Source of the DNA: Piezodorus guildinii
Taxonomy: Eukaryota; Arthropoda; Insecta; Hemiptera; Pentatomidae
NCBI GenBank assembly: GCA_023052935.1
Contig: CM041292.1
Span: forward strand, 169,019,400 to 169,083,399
DNA length: 64,000 nucleotides
Reading direction: 5' to 3'
In this document: piece after piece, positions 1 through 10,899 of the stretch
Layout of the letters: every line of letters starts with the position of its first letter
Numbering within the stretch: position 1 is the stretch's first letter
Position numbers and translations under genes: made by a program
The notes under the pieces: model-generated
What the model was told of the DNA's origin: nothing
What the model saw: the letters and a program-made list of their open reading frames with translations, nothing else
Databases searched by the model: none

Positions 1-85
1 GGGATTGCCTAAAAGTATAATAAAAAAAAAAGTTTAATCTAAAATTCATCAATTAATCGGAGTGAAGGTAATGCTATTCAACGTA

Positions 86-140
86 TTAACTTACGTCCTA
101 TTAGCCATAGTAACATAGAAGTGACGTTAAACGAATTAAC
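86..140 (+). repeat. SINE-2 fragment, 3' end
   Basis: The stretch around TAGCCATAGTAACATAGAAG and GTGACGTTAAAC matches the 3' part of the SINE that is complete at 59783-60012. Only the tail-proximal third is present. Confidence 0.5.
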
Positions 141-1480
141 GCCAACATATTAACTTTAGAATCAGCTGTAAGGATATAAAATAGACACATAAAAATATTG
201 AAATAAGATGAATTTCGCCAGATTAATGTTGAATAGCTCTAAACATGTTTCTATTAACATGTTCTTTATTATTCAAGAATAAATACTCCCTATAGCTGTC
301 TAAACTTATGTTCTGGATCGGTCCAAACATGAGAATTCGTTCGAACCTAGATTCTCGTTGTTGCTACTATTAATATATTCGATTGAAACCCCTAAGCTAA
401 GTACATTAGCGAGTTTGGTTTTCTTAATGTACAAAAACAAATTAATTCGAAAAATATTTGGCTGCTTGACCATCTCAGAAAAAAAGTGGCATTGATATAT
501 TTCAGAAAGTATTTGCAAGTTTAATTGAAGGATTTGCAAGTATTTACAGTTTTTTAAATATCAATAATGCCCTAAATCATTATCACCCAGCTCAATGGAT
601 TATATTATGTATTTTTAATAGATCAAAGTAATTGGTATAAAAAATAACATGTTTTCGAGCTACTAAACCTTAATGATTATCAATGTTTTATGTGAGGGTC
701 ATGTTATCTGTGCTTTGAAGAGGACTTTGCATGGGAATTTAATATTGATTAATTAGACAGCCTAAAAGATTTTTATTTATTTATTTTTAAAAATTTAGTA
801 TGTAAATATTAAGTCACATATGTATCTCTAATATACAACAATAAGACTTATTCTTGTAGATATTGTATGGTAAATATATTTTTGTAAATAAAAAAAAAAA
901 AAAAACAGAATTGTATAAGGTACTAAAGTGATACGAAAATTATTACTCTAATAAGTATTCTTCTACGAATTCCAAATTATTCCTAAATTAATGGTATATC
1001 TATAGGGTGCATTAAAAAAAAAAAAAAAGGTAACATTGTCACTTAGTATTATGCAATGTCCATATTTAATAAAAACGTAGTGAACCCTAATCATTAACTA
1101 ATTTAATTTTCAACATAGACTGTAAACCTTCTACAGGATAAAAAATATGCATTAATCTAATAACCATCATCGTGGAAAAAATTCCATAAAATTTATTAAA
1201 AAGGGAGCGAACCTTGATTTGATTGGAAACTGTATTGTTTTTTTTTTTAAATCTTTACGAAATTAATTTCCGGAAACTTGCCTATGATTTTTTTTTCCCG
1301 CACCCTCTCTTCTACTTCTTCCTCTCTTTATTTCAGAAGCAACGTGTTAACATTAGCTAATAAAATATTATTTTATTTTTTTTTTTTTAATTGTTATTTT
1401 TGAAAACATTTATAATATTTGAATTAAAAGTACCCAATGTGTTGTGTGAGCTTAAAACAGTTTTAATTAATGAATTATAC
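141..1480. other. AT-rich stretch without recognisable genes
   Basis: This stretch holds A and T homopolymer runs (near 890-905, 1012-1028 and 1376-1390) but no open frame with recognisable similarity and no clear repeat. One open frame at 306-539 on the minus strand has no known motif. Confidence 0.6.
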
Positions 1481-1890
1481 TCTCACAAGACTAAGACGGT
1501 AAGAAACTGCCCGACGTTTTCGAATACTCCAACACTTACAAGGAAAACGCTCAAACTTTCAACTTAACTACAAAAGACACATCTTTATGACTATCATAAG
1601 GCCGATATGGACTTACGGAGTAGAGCTTTTGGGCTCTACTAAGACATCTAATTCTTTATGACAAATTCTAATCCACTAGCTCCAAAAATTTCTACCTCTA
1701 CTATCACTGATAATCCTCCGAGGCGTCTGAAAAGTAGGTGACCCGAGACCTTCTGGTTTAGCATAGATTTGGAGATCTGCCAATGGGTAATATCTCTAGA
1801 TGTGAATTATGACAGTATAATCTTGTATCACATTTACTAGATGTATTTTATTATGCAGTTGTAAATACCAATAAATATATATTTAACGAA
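1481..1890 (+). mobile_element. Jockey-A-like 3' fragment with internal deletion
   Basis: On the plus strand this reads like the end of ORF2 of the element at 2942-8006. It includes the segments for arrays of the type ARRFR, RPIWTYGVELLGS and PPRRLK, then a 3' UTR ending in an AATAAA-like signal near 1875. About 190 bases are missing near 1655, between the SNSL-like part and the last coding segment. No open frame survives. It is an old, dead copy in the opposite orientation to the full-length element. Confidence 0.75.
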
Positions 1891-2045
1891 ATTAATGAAT
1901 AATTTTTTTAAATTAATATTTTGATACTTATGATACCATTTTCTGTTTGATTGGAAAAATGGGTACTCCACAGCTAAATGTGTTAGGTAGAACAAACTTC
2001 AAACTACTTGTGTAATTAAAGTATAAGATTTTGCACTTGACCCAT

Positions 2046-2570
2046 TCATTTAATCTTTATAATACATTGGTATTTTGCTTGTTCAAAAAGGAAGTGGAAA
2101 AAATCCACTTTCTTCATTTAATGATTCTATTCTATAGTGCTACCAATGGGCAGTTTCTCCTCACTTTTTTTTCATGTATTTTATCAATAAGCAGCATATT
2201 TACTTGTTGTATTATAATATACAGTTGTAAATAACAATAAAATATTTTTCTTTAAATGATTCTTTCATTTCGGAAAATAAAAATCCGCTGCACAAGCAAA
2301 ATTTGGAGTGTAATGGCGATGACGCCTTAGGAGAAAGTACCGCCGAAAGTAAGTAGTCTGCTAGGTTCAGAACCGGAAATGTTTACTTAATTTCGGACGG
2401 GATTAAATTACTTAAGAGATGGTAACACGCACTATATCAAAATAGGTAATATACGTATAATTGATTAAACATATTTACAAGAGTCTGCAGTTTTTATTGA
2501 AATCGCTAGTAAAAACACTACAAACTTTTCTTACAACCCAATACTAAGAAACTATCTGTATAGTCGGTTT
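2046..2570 (+). repeat. Dispersed repeat copy 1 containing a captured Jockey 3' end
   Basis: This segment aligns along its length with 11927-12420 in the same orientation. Its first 220 bases look like a Jockey 3' UTR (a CCAATGGG motif, then TTGTAAATAACAATAAAA). Both copies then continue into the same non-Jockey sequence: CATTTCGGAAAATAAA, a GACGCCTTAGGA segment and a T-rich end. The shared flank shows that the composite was copied as a unit, or that both are old insertions into the same repeat family. Confidence 0.6.
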
Positions 2571-2882
2571 AGAGAATAAATCTTACCAACACTGTGCTAG
2601 GCAATGCTTTAGTTATCTCTATATATGTATATAAAATGATAACGCGATTTTCGTTCCTGCGACCTTCTTTTAAAACACAAGACGGATTTGGATACGGTTC
2701 TCACCATCATTTAGGCCTTCATTCCTGAAGGTTTGTAACCGAAATACATTGCAATTTAGCTTTTTTTCAAAATATTACTCCTGAAATATAAGTAGTAACA
2801 TAGGCGTATAATATACCTTTGGAAAGCTCAAGAATTTAGGAAAGTTAATATGCCTCAAAAAATCGTGATATATAATATTATA
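2571..2882. other. AT-rich stretch, nothing recognised
   Basis: I see no open frame or repeat match here. The last bases before 2883 (TATATAATAT) recur just after 8100 and probably belong to the MITE target duplication. Confidence 0.5.
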
Positions 2883-2941
2883 GGAGTACTCACTACGTTT
2901 GCTATAGCTTGCTATTTGTGCTATTGTGCTAAACCCATCAA
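2883..2941 (+). repeat. Left part of a palindromic MITE, split by Jockey-A
   Basis: The sequence starts with GGAGTACTCACTACG and runs to AAACCCATCAA. It is nearly identical to the left arm of the intact MITE at 63426-63569. The remainder of the same MITE lies at 8007-8100, so the retrotransposon has separated the two parts. The bases CCCATCAA (2934-2941) are repeated at 8007-8014 as the target duplication of the Jockey insertion. Confidence 0.9.
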
Positions 2942-3078
2942 TTTTTTTTTTTTTTTTTATTATTATTTATTGGAATTTACAACTGTATACAGGAATACAA
3001 CTAGTAAATTAGATGAAATATATAAAGGCATGAAACACATGTAGAGAAGCTTCCCAATGGAAGCACTCTAAAAATGAT

Positions 3079-5738
3079 TTAAACTAGAAGGTCTCGGGGC
3101 CATCTCCTTTTCAGACGCCTCGGAGGATTGTCAGGAATCGAAGAGGAAGAAAGGTTTGAAACTAGAGGATTAGGGTGGGAATGGAGTTTGCCATGAAAGG
3201 AATGGTATCTAGATCGGGCCAAATCAGCAACATACGGAACATTAAGATCTTTATGGATTAGTGTATTCGTGACAAAGTAAGGAGCATTGAGGATTTTACG
3301 AAGGATTTTGGATTGTAGGGATTGGATACGGGAAGAATTCGATGGTTTAGTAGAGCCCCAAAGCTCTACTCCGTAAGTCCATATCGGCCTTATGATAGTC
3401 ATGTAGATGAGTCTTTTGTAGTTAAGTGGAAGATTAGAACGTTTGTCTAGTAAGTGTTGAAGTAGTCGAAAACGTCGAGCAGTTTCTTGTCGTTTAAGTC
3501 TTGTATGAGGGTTCCAAGTGAGACGTTTGTCAAGGTGCAGTCCTAGATATCGGATCTGTTCAACCGGGACAAGAGGAGTATTATTGAAGGAAACAGTAGG
3601 GCAGGATGTCATAGGTTTACGACGAAGGGTAATGGTAATTTGGTTGGATTTGTTGGCATTTATTTTAATTCTCCAGTTCTGACACCACACTTCAAGGTCT
3701 CTGATGTGGGATTGGAGAGTTTGAGAGGCAATAGTTGGATCAGTATTGACTGATAACACACAAGTGTCATCAGCGTAGGTAGAAAGGAAAGTGTTAGGAT
3801 GGGATGGGATATCAGCTGTATAAACTGTGAAAAGAATAGGTCCCAGGATACTACCTTGAGGAACACCAGCAAACTGATTAAAAATGGATGAATAGGAATT
3901 ATTATGATTTACTTTGAAGGATCTGTCGGTGAGGTAGGACTTGATGATAAGGAAATATGTAGGGGGAAGGAAATTGCGGAGTTTGTAAAGCAATCCTGGG
4001 TGCCAGACTCGGTCAAAGGCTTGCTCTACGTCGAGGAATGCTCCCGTGCAGTACAACCCGCGCTCTAATGCAGACGAGACAACGTCCACCACACGATGGC
4101 ATTGCTGGATAGTGGAGTGGGACGTTCTGAATCCAAACTGGTGATCAGGAATTATGGAATTAGTATCTAGATTTTACCCATGATTGGTAAAAGTGAGATG
4201 GGACGGTAAGAAGATGGATTTTCAGGCGGTTTCTTAGGTTTGGGTATCATTTTGACAATGGATAATTTCCAGGAAGCAGGAAAGTATGTGGAACGGAGTA
4301 CGGAATTATATATGTAAGTAAGATATAGGATAGCTTTTCGAGGAAGGAGTTTTAAAATATGGGAAGTTATAAGATCATGTCCAGGAGCTTTGCGGGATGG
4401 TAAACTCTGGATGATGTTAGATATTTCAGTAGGATGGAACGCTTTAGGAGGAAGAACCATTTGGAGTGGGATATCTAGTTCTGCTTCTATAAACTTAATG
4501 TGACCGGGATTATGAATATCTGGATGTGGATTAAAGGTTTTAAAAAGGTGCTGACCGAATATCTGGGCCTTTTCTTCATCAGATCTTGTCCAGATATGGG
4601 ATTCAGTTAGGAGTGGATGATTACATTCTTTGTACTTCAGTAACTTTTTTGTGGTCATCCATAACGATCTGTCTGTAATAGTTAGTTTTTCAGTAAAGTT
4701 GAGTAAGTTTTGAATTTTAACTTTTCTGATTTCTGATTTTAGTCTGTTAGTAAGTTTGTTATAATAAGTTTTGTCTGAAGGGTATCTAGTCCTATGCCAC
4801 TTCGATCTTGCTCTGCGTTTTTCCCTTAATAAGATTCGAATGTGCTGTGGCAGGATAGTCTCCTGTCAGTTAGTAGTGTTAATGGTTGTAGTGTTGTCAA
4901 GTATACTACTGCTGATTGAGTCAGTCAGTTTTTCAACAGCTTTATCAATATCATGTTTAGTCTTTAGTGGTATTTTTAAGTCAAGTTTGTTTTCCAAGTC
5001 ATATCTGAATCCGTCCCAGTCTACTCGTCCTGTAATCAGAGTGGGAATGGTGGGCTTAGGAACAAGGCTTGAATGCAAGGAAAGCAGAACCGGACTATGA
5101 TCGGATGACAGGTCATTTAGGGATTTGATTGTGGATTGGGAAGAAGATATCTGAGAGGAAACAAATATGTCTAGGATATCAGGACGTTTTTTGAGGGATG
5201 TAGGCCAGTATGTCGGGTTCATTGGCGAAAGGATTGTATAACAATGGGTGGTGGAGACTCGAGAAAGGAGATTGCCACGGGAGTTGGATGTTCGGCAACC
5301 CCATCGCTGATGTTTCGCATTGTAGTCTCCTCCAGCAATAAAGCGCGGTCCTAGGGATCTGAACAGGGTTTCAAGTTGACTATAGGAGAGGGAGTTACCA
5401 GGAGGGCAGTATACAGCTGAAATTGTAAGATGGAAAGGACGAGTTGAAATGGATACTGAGGTTGATTGTATGGCGTCAGAAAGAGTAGAAGGAATAAAGG
5501 AATGAGGTAAGGATTTATGAATGAGGATACATGACCCGGCATGGGAAGTATTGTCTGGGTGGTCTGATCTATAAGTGATGTAGTCACGTATGTAAAAATG
5601 TGATCGTCGTGTGAAGTGTGTTTCCGTCAATAGTGCTATATCTATGTGTTTGTCGTGTAGAAATACGTCCAGTTCGTCATGATAGTTATGCAGGCCATTA
5701 GCATTCCACAAGAGGATAGTTAGGGGCTTTACGCTCAT
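3079..5738 (-). pseudogene. Jockey-A ORF2: APE endonuclease plus reverse transcriptase, broken
   Basis: The family protein nicks target DNA and copies the element RNA into the nick. The endonuclease (5738-4866) shows WNANG at residues 11-15, TETHF near 39-43, GGDYNAKH at 136-143 and SDHSPV at 212-217. An in-frame TGA at 4866-4868 ends it, but the same frame continues through the linker and the first RT blocks (SYRPISLLPIMGKI) to 4167. There, roughly 25 bases are missing compared with Jockey-B, and the frame shifts. The last part (4092-3079) holds QAFDRVWHPGLL, GVPQGSILGP, the catalytic YADD, and the WTYGVELWGS and PRRLKRRWPRDL C-terminal blocks. The start codon overlaps the ORF1 stop as ATGA (5738-5735), which suggests termination-reinitiation. 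Two lesions in an otherwise well-kept frame point to a moderately recent insertion. Confidence 0.9.
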
Positions 5739-7390
5739 AGTGGGGGATTGAATGGGATTTGGGAAAGGACTCTAGTTAGAAGATTGATAAGCGGTTGGAT
5801 GGTATCTCTAAGATCTGAGAGAAAGGAATTTAGAATGGAGTAAATGTTGGATAGATCTGGGTTGGAAAACGGATGTGGATAAGCGTCGTAGGAAGGATAA
5901 CTTATTTGATCAGGAGTGTTGGCTGAGTGCTGAGCCCGCCGTGGGGTACGAGGGTGTTCAGTCCTCTGGGTCACTGGAGGTTGAGGCTTTGGTTGACTAG
6001 GAGGAAGAGAAGGTAGTTCTGGAATTTTGTTAGAGTGCTCTGGGGGTAGTTTGACACGTAAGGGCAGATTATGGGGAAGGATCGGTTGACGGGAAGCTTG
6101 TGGTTTAGGGTGGGAGGCTGGAGGCCTAATTTGGGAGTTTGGAGGCGCCTGAATAGTAGTCTGTTTCTTCTTTATGGTGGTGACGTCGGGGAAAGTTTTT
6201 CTGGTTTCAGCAGTAGAATCCCTGACTGTAGATGTGGTAGTCTGCTGTTGAGCGAAGGTAGTTGCAGGCTTCTGAAGTTGAGGGAAGGCAGACAAATTGT
6301 TCAACTCTGGTCCCTGGGTGCGTGTCTCTTGGTCATCTCTTTTTACATTAATGTAGTGAGATCTTTGTCGAAGATTGGTTTTGTAGACTGTACAACCCCG
6401 GTAGCTGGCTGGGTGACCTTCACCGCAAAGAGCACACTGAGCTGGCTCATCTCGAGCTTTCTGGCACGTTTCAGATTCATGTGGGCCGGCACACTTGACA
6501 CACCTAGGTGGGTGATAACAGTAGGACTTCGTGTGTCCTAAGGTTTGGCATTTGGTACACTGAACAATTGTCGTCTTTACCCTAGGCTCTTCGAATCGTA
6601 CAGATGAGTAGACCAGTCTTCTCACCTGAAATATTTCTGGATTGTTTCTGGCTGGTTCGAGGTCTACGAAGAATAGTGGCAAGGGGTATTTTTGTGTATG
6701 GTGTGTCACTGAAGAAATGTTCCTTACGTGGTGTCCAATTTCTTCCAGGCCTTCTTTAATGGCTTCAGTTGGGGTGGATGAATGGAGTCCGCGTAAAACC
6801 ACGCGATATGATTTTTCTTGTTTGAGTTGATAACAATGAAAGTCGTAGTTTTTTGAGCTCAAATAACTCACGAGTTTCTTGTAATTTTCTTTCGTGTATG
6901 TGTTTATTTTTATGTCGTTTGATCGGGAGAAACATTGGAAGTTTGGTTGTCCGATTAGATTGGCGATTTCTTTACCGAACGACAAAAAATTACTAATATT
7001 TGTTACAAATATTGGAGGTGGCTCGGGATCGGAAACTCCTTGAGGTCCCGGAACTGTATTTGCAGTGTTGACTGTAGCGGCATGGCTAACGATAGATGAA
7101 GGAGGTACATTAGTAGGAGACGGAGCGGCCGAAGTAGATGGCGCTGTTGTTTCATGTTGGTTGGCTGCAGTGGTGCTGCGAGTTTTTGGTGGTGATTGTA
7201 ATGTATTTGGCTGTTGCTTGGACTTGGCCGATTTATTTTTTTTTTTGTTAGGAGAATTTCCTCCGGACCCAGTATTGTTCCTGTGGCGTTTTTGGCGTCG
7301 CGTTAAATACTTCGAGTCTGATTCGCTTATTTCAGAGAAAGGCGTCTCTTCCCCTGATTCATCGCATGACAATGTTCTATCGAGATCCAT
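5735..7390 (-). CDS. Jockey-A ORF1 gag-like nucleic-acid-binding protein
   Basis: This is an uninterrupted frame of 551 residues. In the family, ORF1 proteins bind element RNA and carry it to the nucleus or telomeric sites. The N-terminus is acidic and then lysine/arginine-rich (residues 31-60, with KKKNKSAKSK), a plausible nuclear-localisation region, followed by a Thr/Pro/Ala-rich linker. Residues 125-275 resemble the RRM-like domain that precedes Jockey gag knuckles. Three zinc knuckles follow: C278-C281-H286-C291, C297-C300-H304-C309 and C319-C322-H326-C333. The C-terminal third is rich in Pro, Gln and Thr. The ATG at 7390 is the first in frame after a long AT-rich leader. The stop overlaps the ORF2 start. 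Other frames across this region are shadows. Confidence 0.9.
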   Translation of the reverse strand: MDLDRTLSCDESGEETPFSEISESDSKYLTRRQKRHRNNTGSGGNSPNKKKNKSAKSKQQPNTLQSPPKTRSTTAANQHETTAPSTSAAPSPTNVPPSSIVSHAATVNTANTVPGPQGVSDPEPPPIFVTNISNFLSFGKEIANLIGQPNFQCFSRSNDIKINTYTKENYKKLVSYLSSKNYDFHCYQLKQEKSYRVVLRGLHSSTPTEAIKEGLEEIGHHVRNISSVTHHTQKYPLPLFFVDLEPARNNPEIFQVRRLVYSSVRFEEPRVKTTIVQCTKCQTLGHTKSYCYHPPRCVKCAGPHESETCQKARDEPAQCALCGEGHPASYRGCTVYKTNLRQRSHYINVKRDDQETRTQGPELNNLSAFPQLQKPATTFAQQQTTTSTVRDSTAETRKTFPDVTTIKKKQTTIQAPPNSQIRPPASHPKPQASRQPILPHNLPLRVKLPPEHSNKIPELPSLPPSQPKPQPPVTQRTEHPRTPRRAQHSANTPDQISYPSYDAYPHPFSNPDLSNIYSILNSFLSDLRDTIQPLINLLTRVLSQIPFNPPL

Positions 7391-7626
7391 AACTCAATAG
7401 AATAAGAAAAATAAATGAAAAATAAAATAAACATATAAAGAGATCTATTTGAATTATATAGTGACCTACACTAAAAAAAAATAAAAATAAAATAAATTAA
7501 AAAAAAAATACACTTATAGAGACTTATATAAACTAATTAATAGAAAATTAACCTAAAAGATCTTAAAACTAAACTATTTACAATATATACATAGACAACA
7601 TACAATAAACAACCATTTCTAATTTA

Positions 7627-7712
7627 ATAAAAATAAAGTCTTAGAGAGAAAAAAAAAGTCTTAGAGAAAAAAAAAAAAAAAAGTCTTAGAGAAAAAATAA
7701 AAAGTCTTAGAG
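7627..7712 (-). repeat. Short tandem repeat in the Jockey-A 5' UTR
   Basis: Four copies of a unit around AAAGTCTTAGAGA, separated by A-runs of varying length, lie side by side. They sit between the promoter end and ORF1. Length variation in the A-runs suggests slippage. Confidence 0.8.
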
Positions 7713-7955
7713 GAAGAGAACTTAAAGTTTTAAAAAGAATGTCTTGGTTACGAAGTCAGAAATGACAACACTTCCGACCGAGACCTTGTAAATAAAGAGA
7801 AGAGGGATTAGCCTAGCCGTTATCTCCAGCCTGGGACGGCCACCAGTTTATAGGTGCCTATTTAACTAAACAGCACTCACCTCTCAATTTGTGTTCATCA
7901 AAGTATCTTTACAAAGTTTGATGGATATTCATGCAGTATCACACAGATAAAAAGG

Positions 7956-7989
7956 TAACTAACACAGAGCGATACGTAAATAGAACTGA
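7956..7989 (-). promoter_or_regulatory. Possible internal promoter of Jockey-A (initiator plus DPE)
   Basis: Near the element 5' end, the minus strand has TCAGTT (7989-7984), which matches the arthropod initiator. Counting its A as +1, AGTTA falls at +28 to +32, which fits the downstream promoter element RGWYV. Jockey elements are known to use such internal promoters. The element starts about 19 bases upstream of this A, which is slightly more than expected, so the call is tentative. Confidence 0.4.
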
Positions 7990-8006
7990 GCTAGCGGCCA
8001 TTTTTT

Positions 8007-8100
8007 CCCATCAATTTTATACAGGAAATAACTGTAGAAACTCGACGGGTTTAGCAAAATAACACAAATAGCATGCTAAAGCAAACGTAGTGAGTACCCC
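8007..8100 (+). repeat. Right part of the palindromic MITE split by Jockey-A
   Basis: It begins with the duplicated CCCATCAA and continues through the loop region and the right arm to GTGAGTACCCC at 8100, matching the right part of 63426-63569. Flanking TATATAATAT is found on both sides of the reconstructed MITE (2870s and just after 8100), a likely 9-10 bp target duplication. Confidence 0.9.
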
Positions 8101-8971
8101 TTATATAATATAAAGTTGTAAGCCCGTAAACTGATAAACATATGTTATTGACGGAAGGAAGTTATAATAGTCAAAATATTGCCAACTTCGTACAGGATCG
8201 TTCAAGTTACATTCTTCCATTTAGTACGCAATATTTTAGAAACAATATTACATACTGAATCGTAAATTAGTTAACATAAATGGTAAGTTGTTATAAATCT
8301 ATAAACTGACATTGTTATTAATTATTTCAAAATTAATAGTCATGAAAACAGATGTTTCACTGTAAACTAGATGGGATTCCTATAGAAACTAAATCAAACC
8401 ATTGATGAGTATTTGAATTATTAAATAGTTATAAGCTTAATAGGAAAGGAAACTTTGTTATTTCTGTAGTTTTTGAATAGTTTTTAAACCTAGCAATCAA
8501 CTTCTCTTTATATAATTCTCACAGATAAATAAATTTTCTCTTATTTGTGCTTCACTTAAAAATAAAAATCAAATAAACTGAACACATTTTTTTATTTTTT
8601 TTTATGTATTTCATTTCTGCCGATTACTAAATATAATAATGAATAGATGTTATAAAATAAACACATTTTCTAGCTATATACATTATTCGTTACGATAACC
8701 TAAAACTCCCAAAGCAATAAATTCTAAATCTGTTGGGCAAACAATTTTTTTCAACATAAATGAAACCTTATTAAAATTGGAAGCGGGTCTATTAGTTATA
8801 TATATAAACTTGTTTGAGCTTTAAATATAAAGTGCCAATAATTATGATTTAAATTGTTAATCTTTTTATTTCACGTTCGAATTTATAGAAACTATTTATA
8901 AACAATTTTTTGTTATCTTTGTTTCTTTATAGAGGTCATTTCAGTGTCTCTATGTTATTTAAACTCTATCT
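8101..8971. other. AT-rich stretch, no genes recognised
   Basis: I find no open frame or repeat similarity here. The last bases before 8980 (GAAATAAA at 8972-8979) are the left copy of the Jockey-B target duplication. Confidence 0.6.
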
Positions 8972-9281
8972 GAAATAAATTTTTTTTTTTTTTTTTTTTT
9001 TTTTTTATTGAGATATATTACAATTTGTTACAAAATGAACAATAATAATATTGATAAGAGACCACATTCATACTATATATACAGAAAATAATAATAATGG
9101 TCAAATTTCATAAAATATAACATAAATTCAAATATATACAATAAAATAATAATAATATATAAAAAACAAAACAAATCGAAACATAAACCTATTATTGAGA
9201 TAAATAAAAAGTTGGCAAATAAATAAACATCTTACACACAATCATAACTATATATACAATTGCTAAAGGGACCCCAGCAAG

Positions 9282-9313
9282 CGCTTTTTCCTCCACGTGT
9301 GGAGGAAAAAGCG
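9282..9313 (-). other. Stem-loop in the Jockey-B 3' UTR
   Basis: CGCTTTTTCCTCCAC and GTGGAGGAAAAAGCG form a perfect 15-bp stem around two bases. The related copy at 63604-63636 keeps a stem at the same place with different, still paired, bases at its foot. A second weaker stem follows at about 9349-9370 (TCACTGG with CCAGTGGA). Confidence 0.7.
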
Positions 9314-9453
9314 GAATCCAGGAGATCCCAGCACCTCTATCTCAGCCGCATCACTGGTCTGAGCCAGTGGAGGCTGAGTTAGGGCGCTGTAGCCACAAAC
9401 ATACCGTACATGAGTGGAGGATCTGACCATTGTCAGAACTCCAGTTTAAATGT

Positions 9454-10899
9454 TTACAATAGGTCTCGTGGCCACTGCCGTTTCAATCTTCGAGGAGGAT
9501 TGTAGGGATGGGTGGTGCTGGATAGGGATTGTGCTAGAGGGTTAGGATGATGACTAAGGTTCTGATGAAATTTGGAAAATTTGGATGGTACCAGGTCTAA
9601 AACAAACGGAATATTAAGGTCATGGTGTAGGGTACAGTTGGTAACGTAATAAGGAGCATTAGCTATTGTTCGGAGGACTTTGGATTGGAAGGATTGGATG
9701 CGTTTAATGTTAGAATGTTTAGCTCTCCCCCACAGTTCAAGTCCGTAGGTCCATATAGGTTTCAGTACTGTCTTGTATATTAGTAATTTGTTGTCAACTG
9801 TAAGATGAGATTTTCTGTTTAGTAGTCTGTATAACTGGCCGAATCTGCGGTTGAGTTCTTTTCTTTTTAGTCTTGTATGTGGGTTCCACGTCAGTCTTTT
9901 GTCTAGTAAAAAGCCGAGATACCGGACTGTGTCTGAGGAAGGAAGCGGTATGGAATTGAAATTAACCGTTGGACAGGATTTGCGTCGAAGGGTGAATGTG
10001 ACGTGAGTGCATTTGCTTTCGTTCACCTTAATGCGCCAAGCATTGCACCAGTCTTCGACAAGGGAAAGGTGCTTTTGGAGATTTAGCGATGCTGCTTCAG
10101 GATCGGAATTGGATGATAAAATGGCTGTGTCATCAGCAAATGTTGCCAGAAAGGTATTGGGGTCGGTAGGGATATCGGCGGTGAAGAGGATGTAGAGGAC
10201 GGGTCCTAAGACGCTGCCTTGAGGAACACCGGCCTCAACAGTATATTGTTCGGAAAATTCGGAACCACAGCGAACTCGGAAGGAGCGATTGGATAAATAG
10301 GATTGGATGATTAGGTATAAGGATTGAGGTAAATGGGTTTTGAGCTTAAAGAGCAGTCCCGGGTGCCACACCCGGTCAAAAGCTTGAGCTATGTCCAGAA
10401 AGGCACCCGAACAATACTCCTTGCACTCAAGGGCGGAGGAAATGTGGTCTACAACTCGGAGTCCTTGCTGAACCGTGGAATGTTGAGGACGAAATCCGAA
10501 CTGATGTGAAGGAAAATTTTGAAATTTGGCTAGGATTCGTTTTAGTAGGAGCTTTTCGAAAATTTTTGAGAGGATCGGAAGTAGGCTGATAGGTCTGTAA
10601 GATGACGTGTTGTTAGAAGGTTTACCTGGTTTTAGGAAAAGGATCATAGTTGAATGTTTCCATAAGAGAGGAAAATAGGTAGTGCGTAGGATACAGTTAT
10701 AGAGATATGTAAGGAATGTAATGGCTTTAGGTGGAAGTTGTCTTAAGATTTGGGGAGTAAGGAGATCGTATCCAGGAGATTTGCGGAGAGGAAGCTTTTT
10801 AAGAAGATATCTGACCTCAGAGGGATTAACTGCTTTAGGTGGTAAGGATAGCGCCTTTCCAAAGTTTTTACTCCTCATCCAGAGCTTAATCCAACCCAT
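9454..10899 (-). pseudogene. Jockey-B reverse transcriptase, C-terminal 470 residues open
   Basis: The open frame covers most of the RT and the C-terminal domain without a stop. It shows YRPISLLP (residues 101-108), QFGFRPQHST (133-142), FLDIAQAFD (167-175), GVPQGSVLGP (224-233), the catalytic FADD (254-257), the SYLSNRSF and LTWNPHTRLK blocks, and a C-terminal PRRLKRQWPRDLL like that of Jockey-A. True element residues begin at ALSLPPKAVNPSE. The first 15 or so residues are read through the inverted segment and are not native. The endonuclease and ORF1 are absent because of 5' truncation. No lesion is visible in the catalytic core. Confidence 0.9.

Larger units (their letters stand above)
2942..8006 (-). 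mobile_element. Full-length Jockey-clade non-LTR retrotransposon (Jockey-A)
   Basis: This 5.06-kb element reads on the minus strand. Its order is 5' UTR (8006-7391), ORF1 gag-like protein (7390-5735), ORF2 with endonuclease and reverse transcriptase (5738-3079), 3' UTR, and an A tail seen as 17 T at 2942-2958. It is flanked by CCCATCAA on both sides, which is the target duplication inside a MITE whose empty form is seen at 63426-63569. Gag zinc knuckles, a C-terminal PRRLKRRWPRDL segment and the lack of RNase H fit the Jockey clade. ORF2 carries a nonsense codon and a frameshifting deletion, so this copy is not autonomous, although both ends are complete. Confidence 0.93.

Noticed and set aside
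6071..7400. Plus-strand frames opposite Jockey-A ORF1
   Set aside because: They are antisense shadows of a gag-like frame with zinc knuckles and have no motif of their own.
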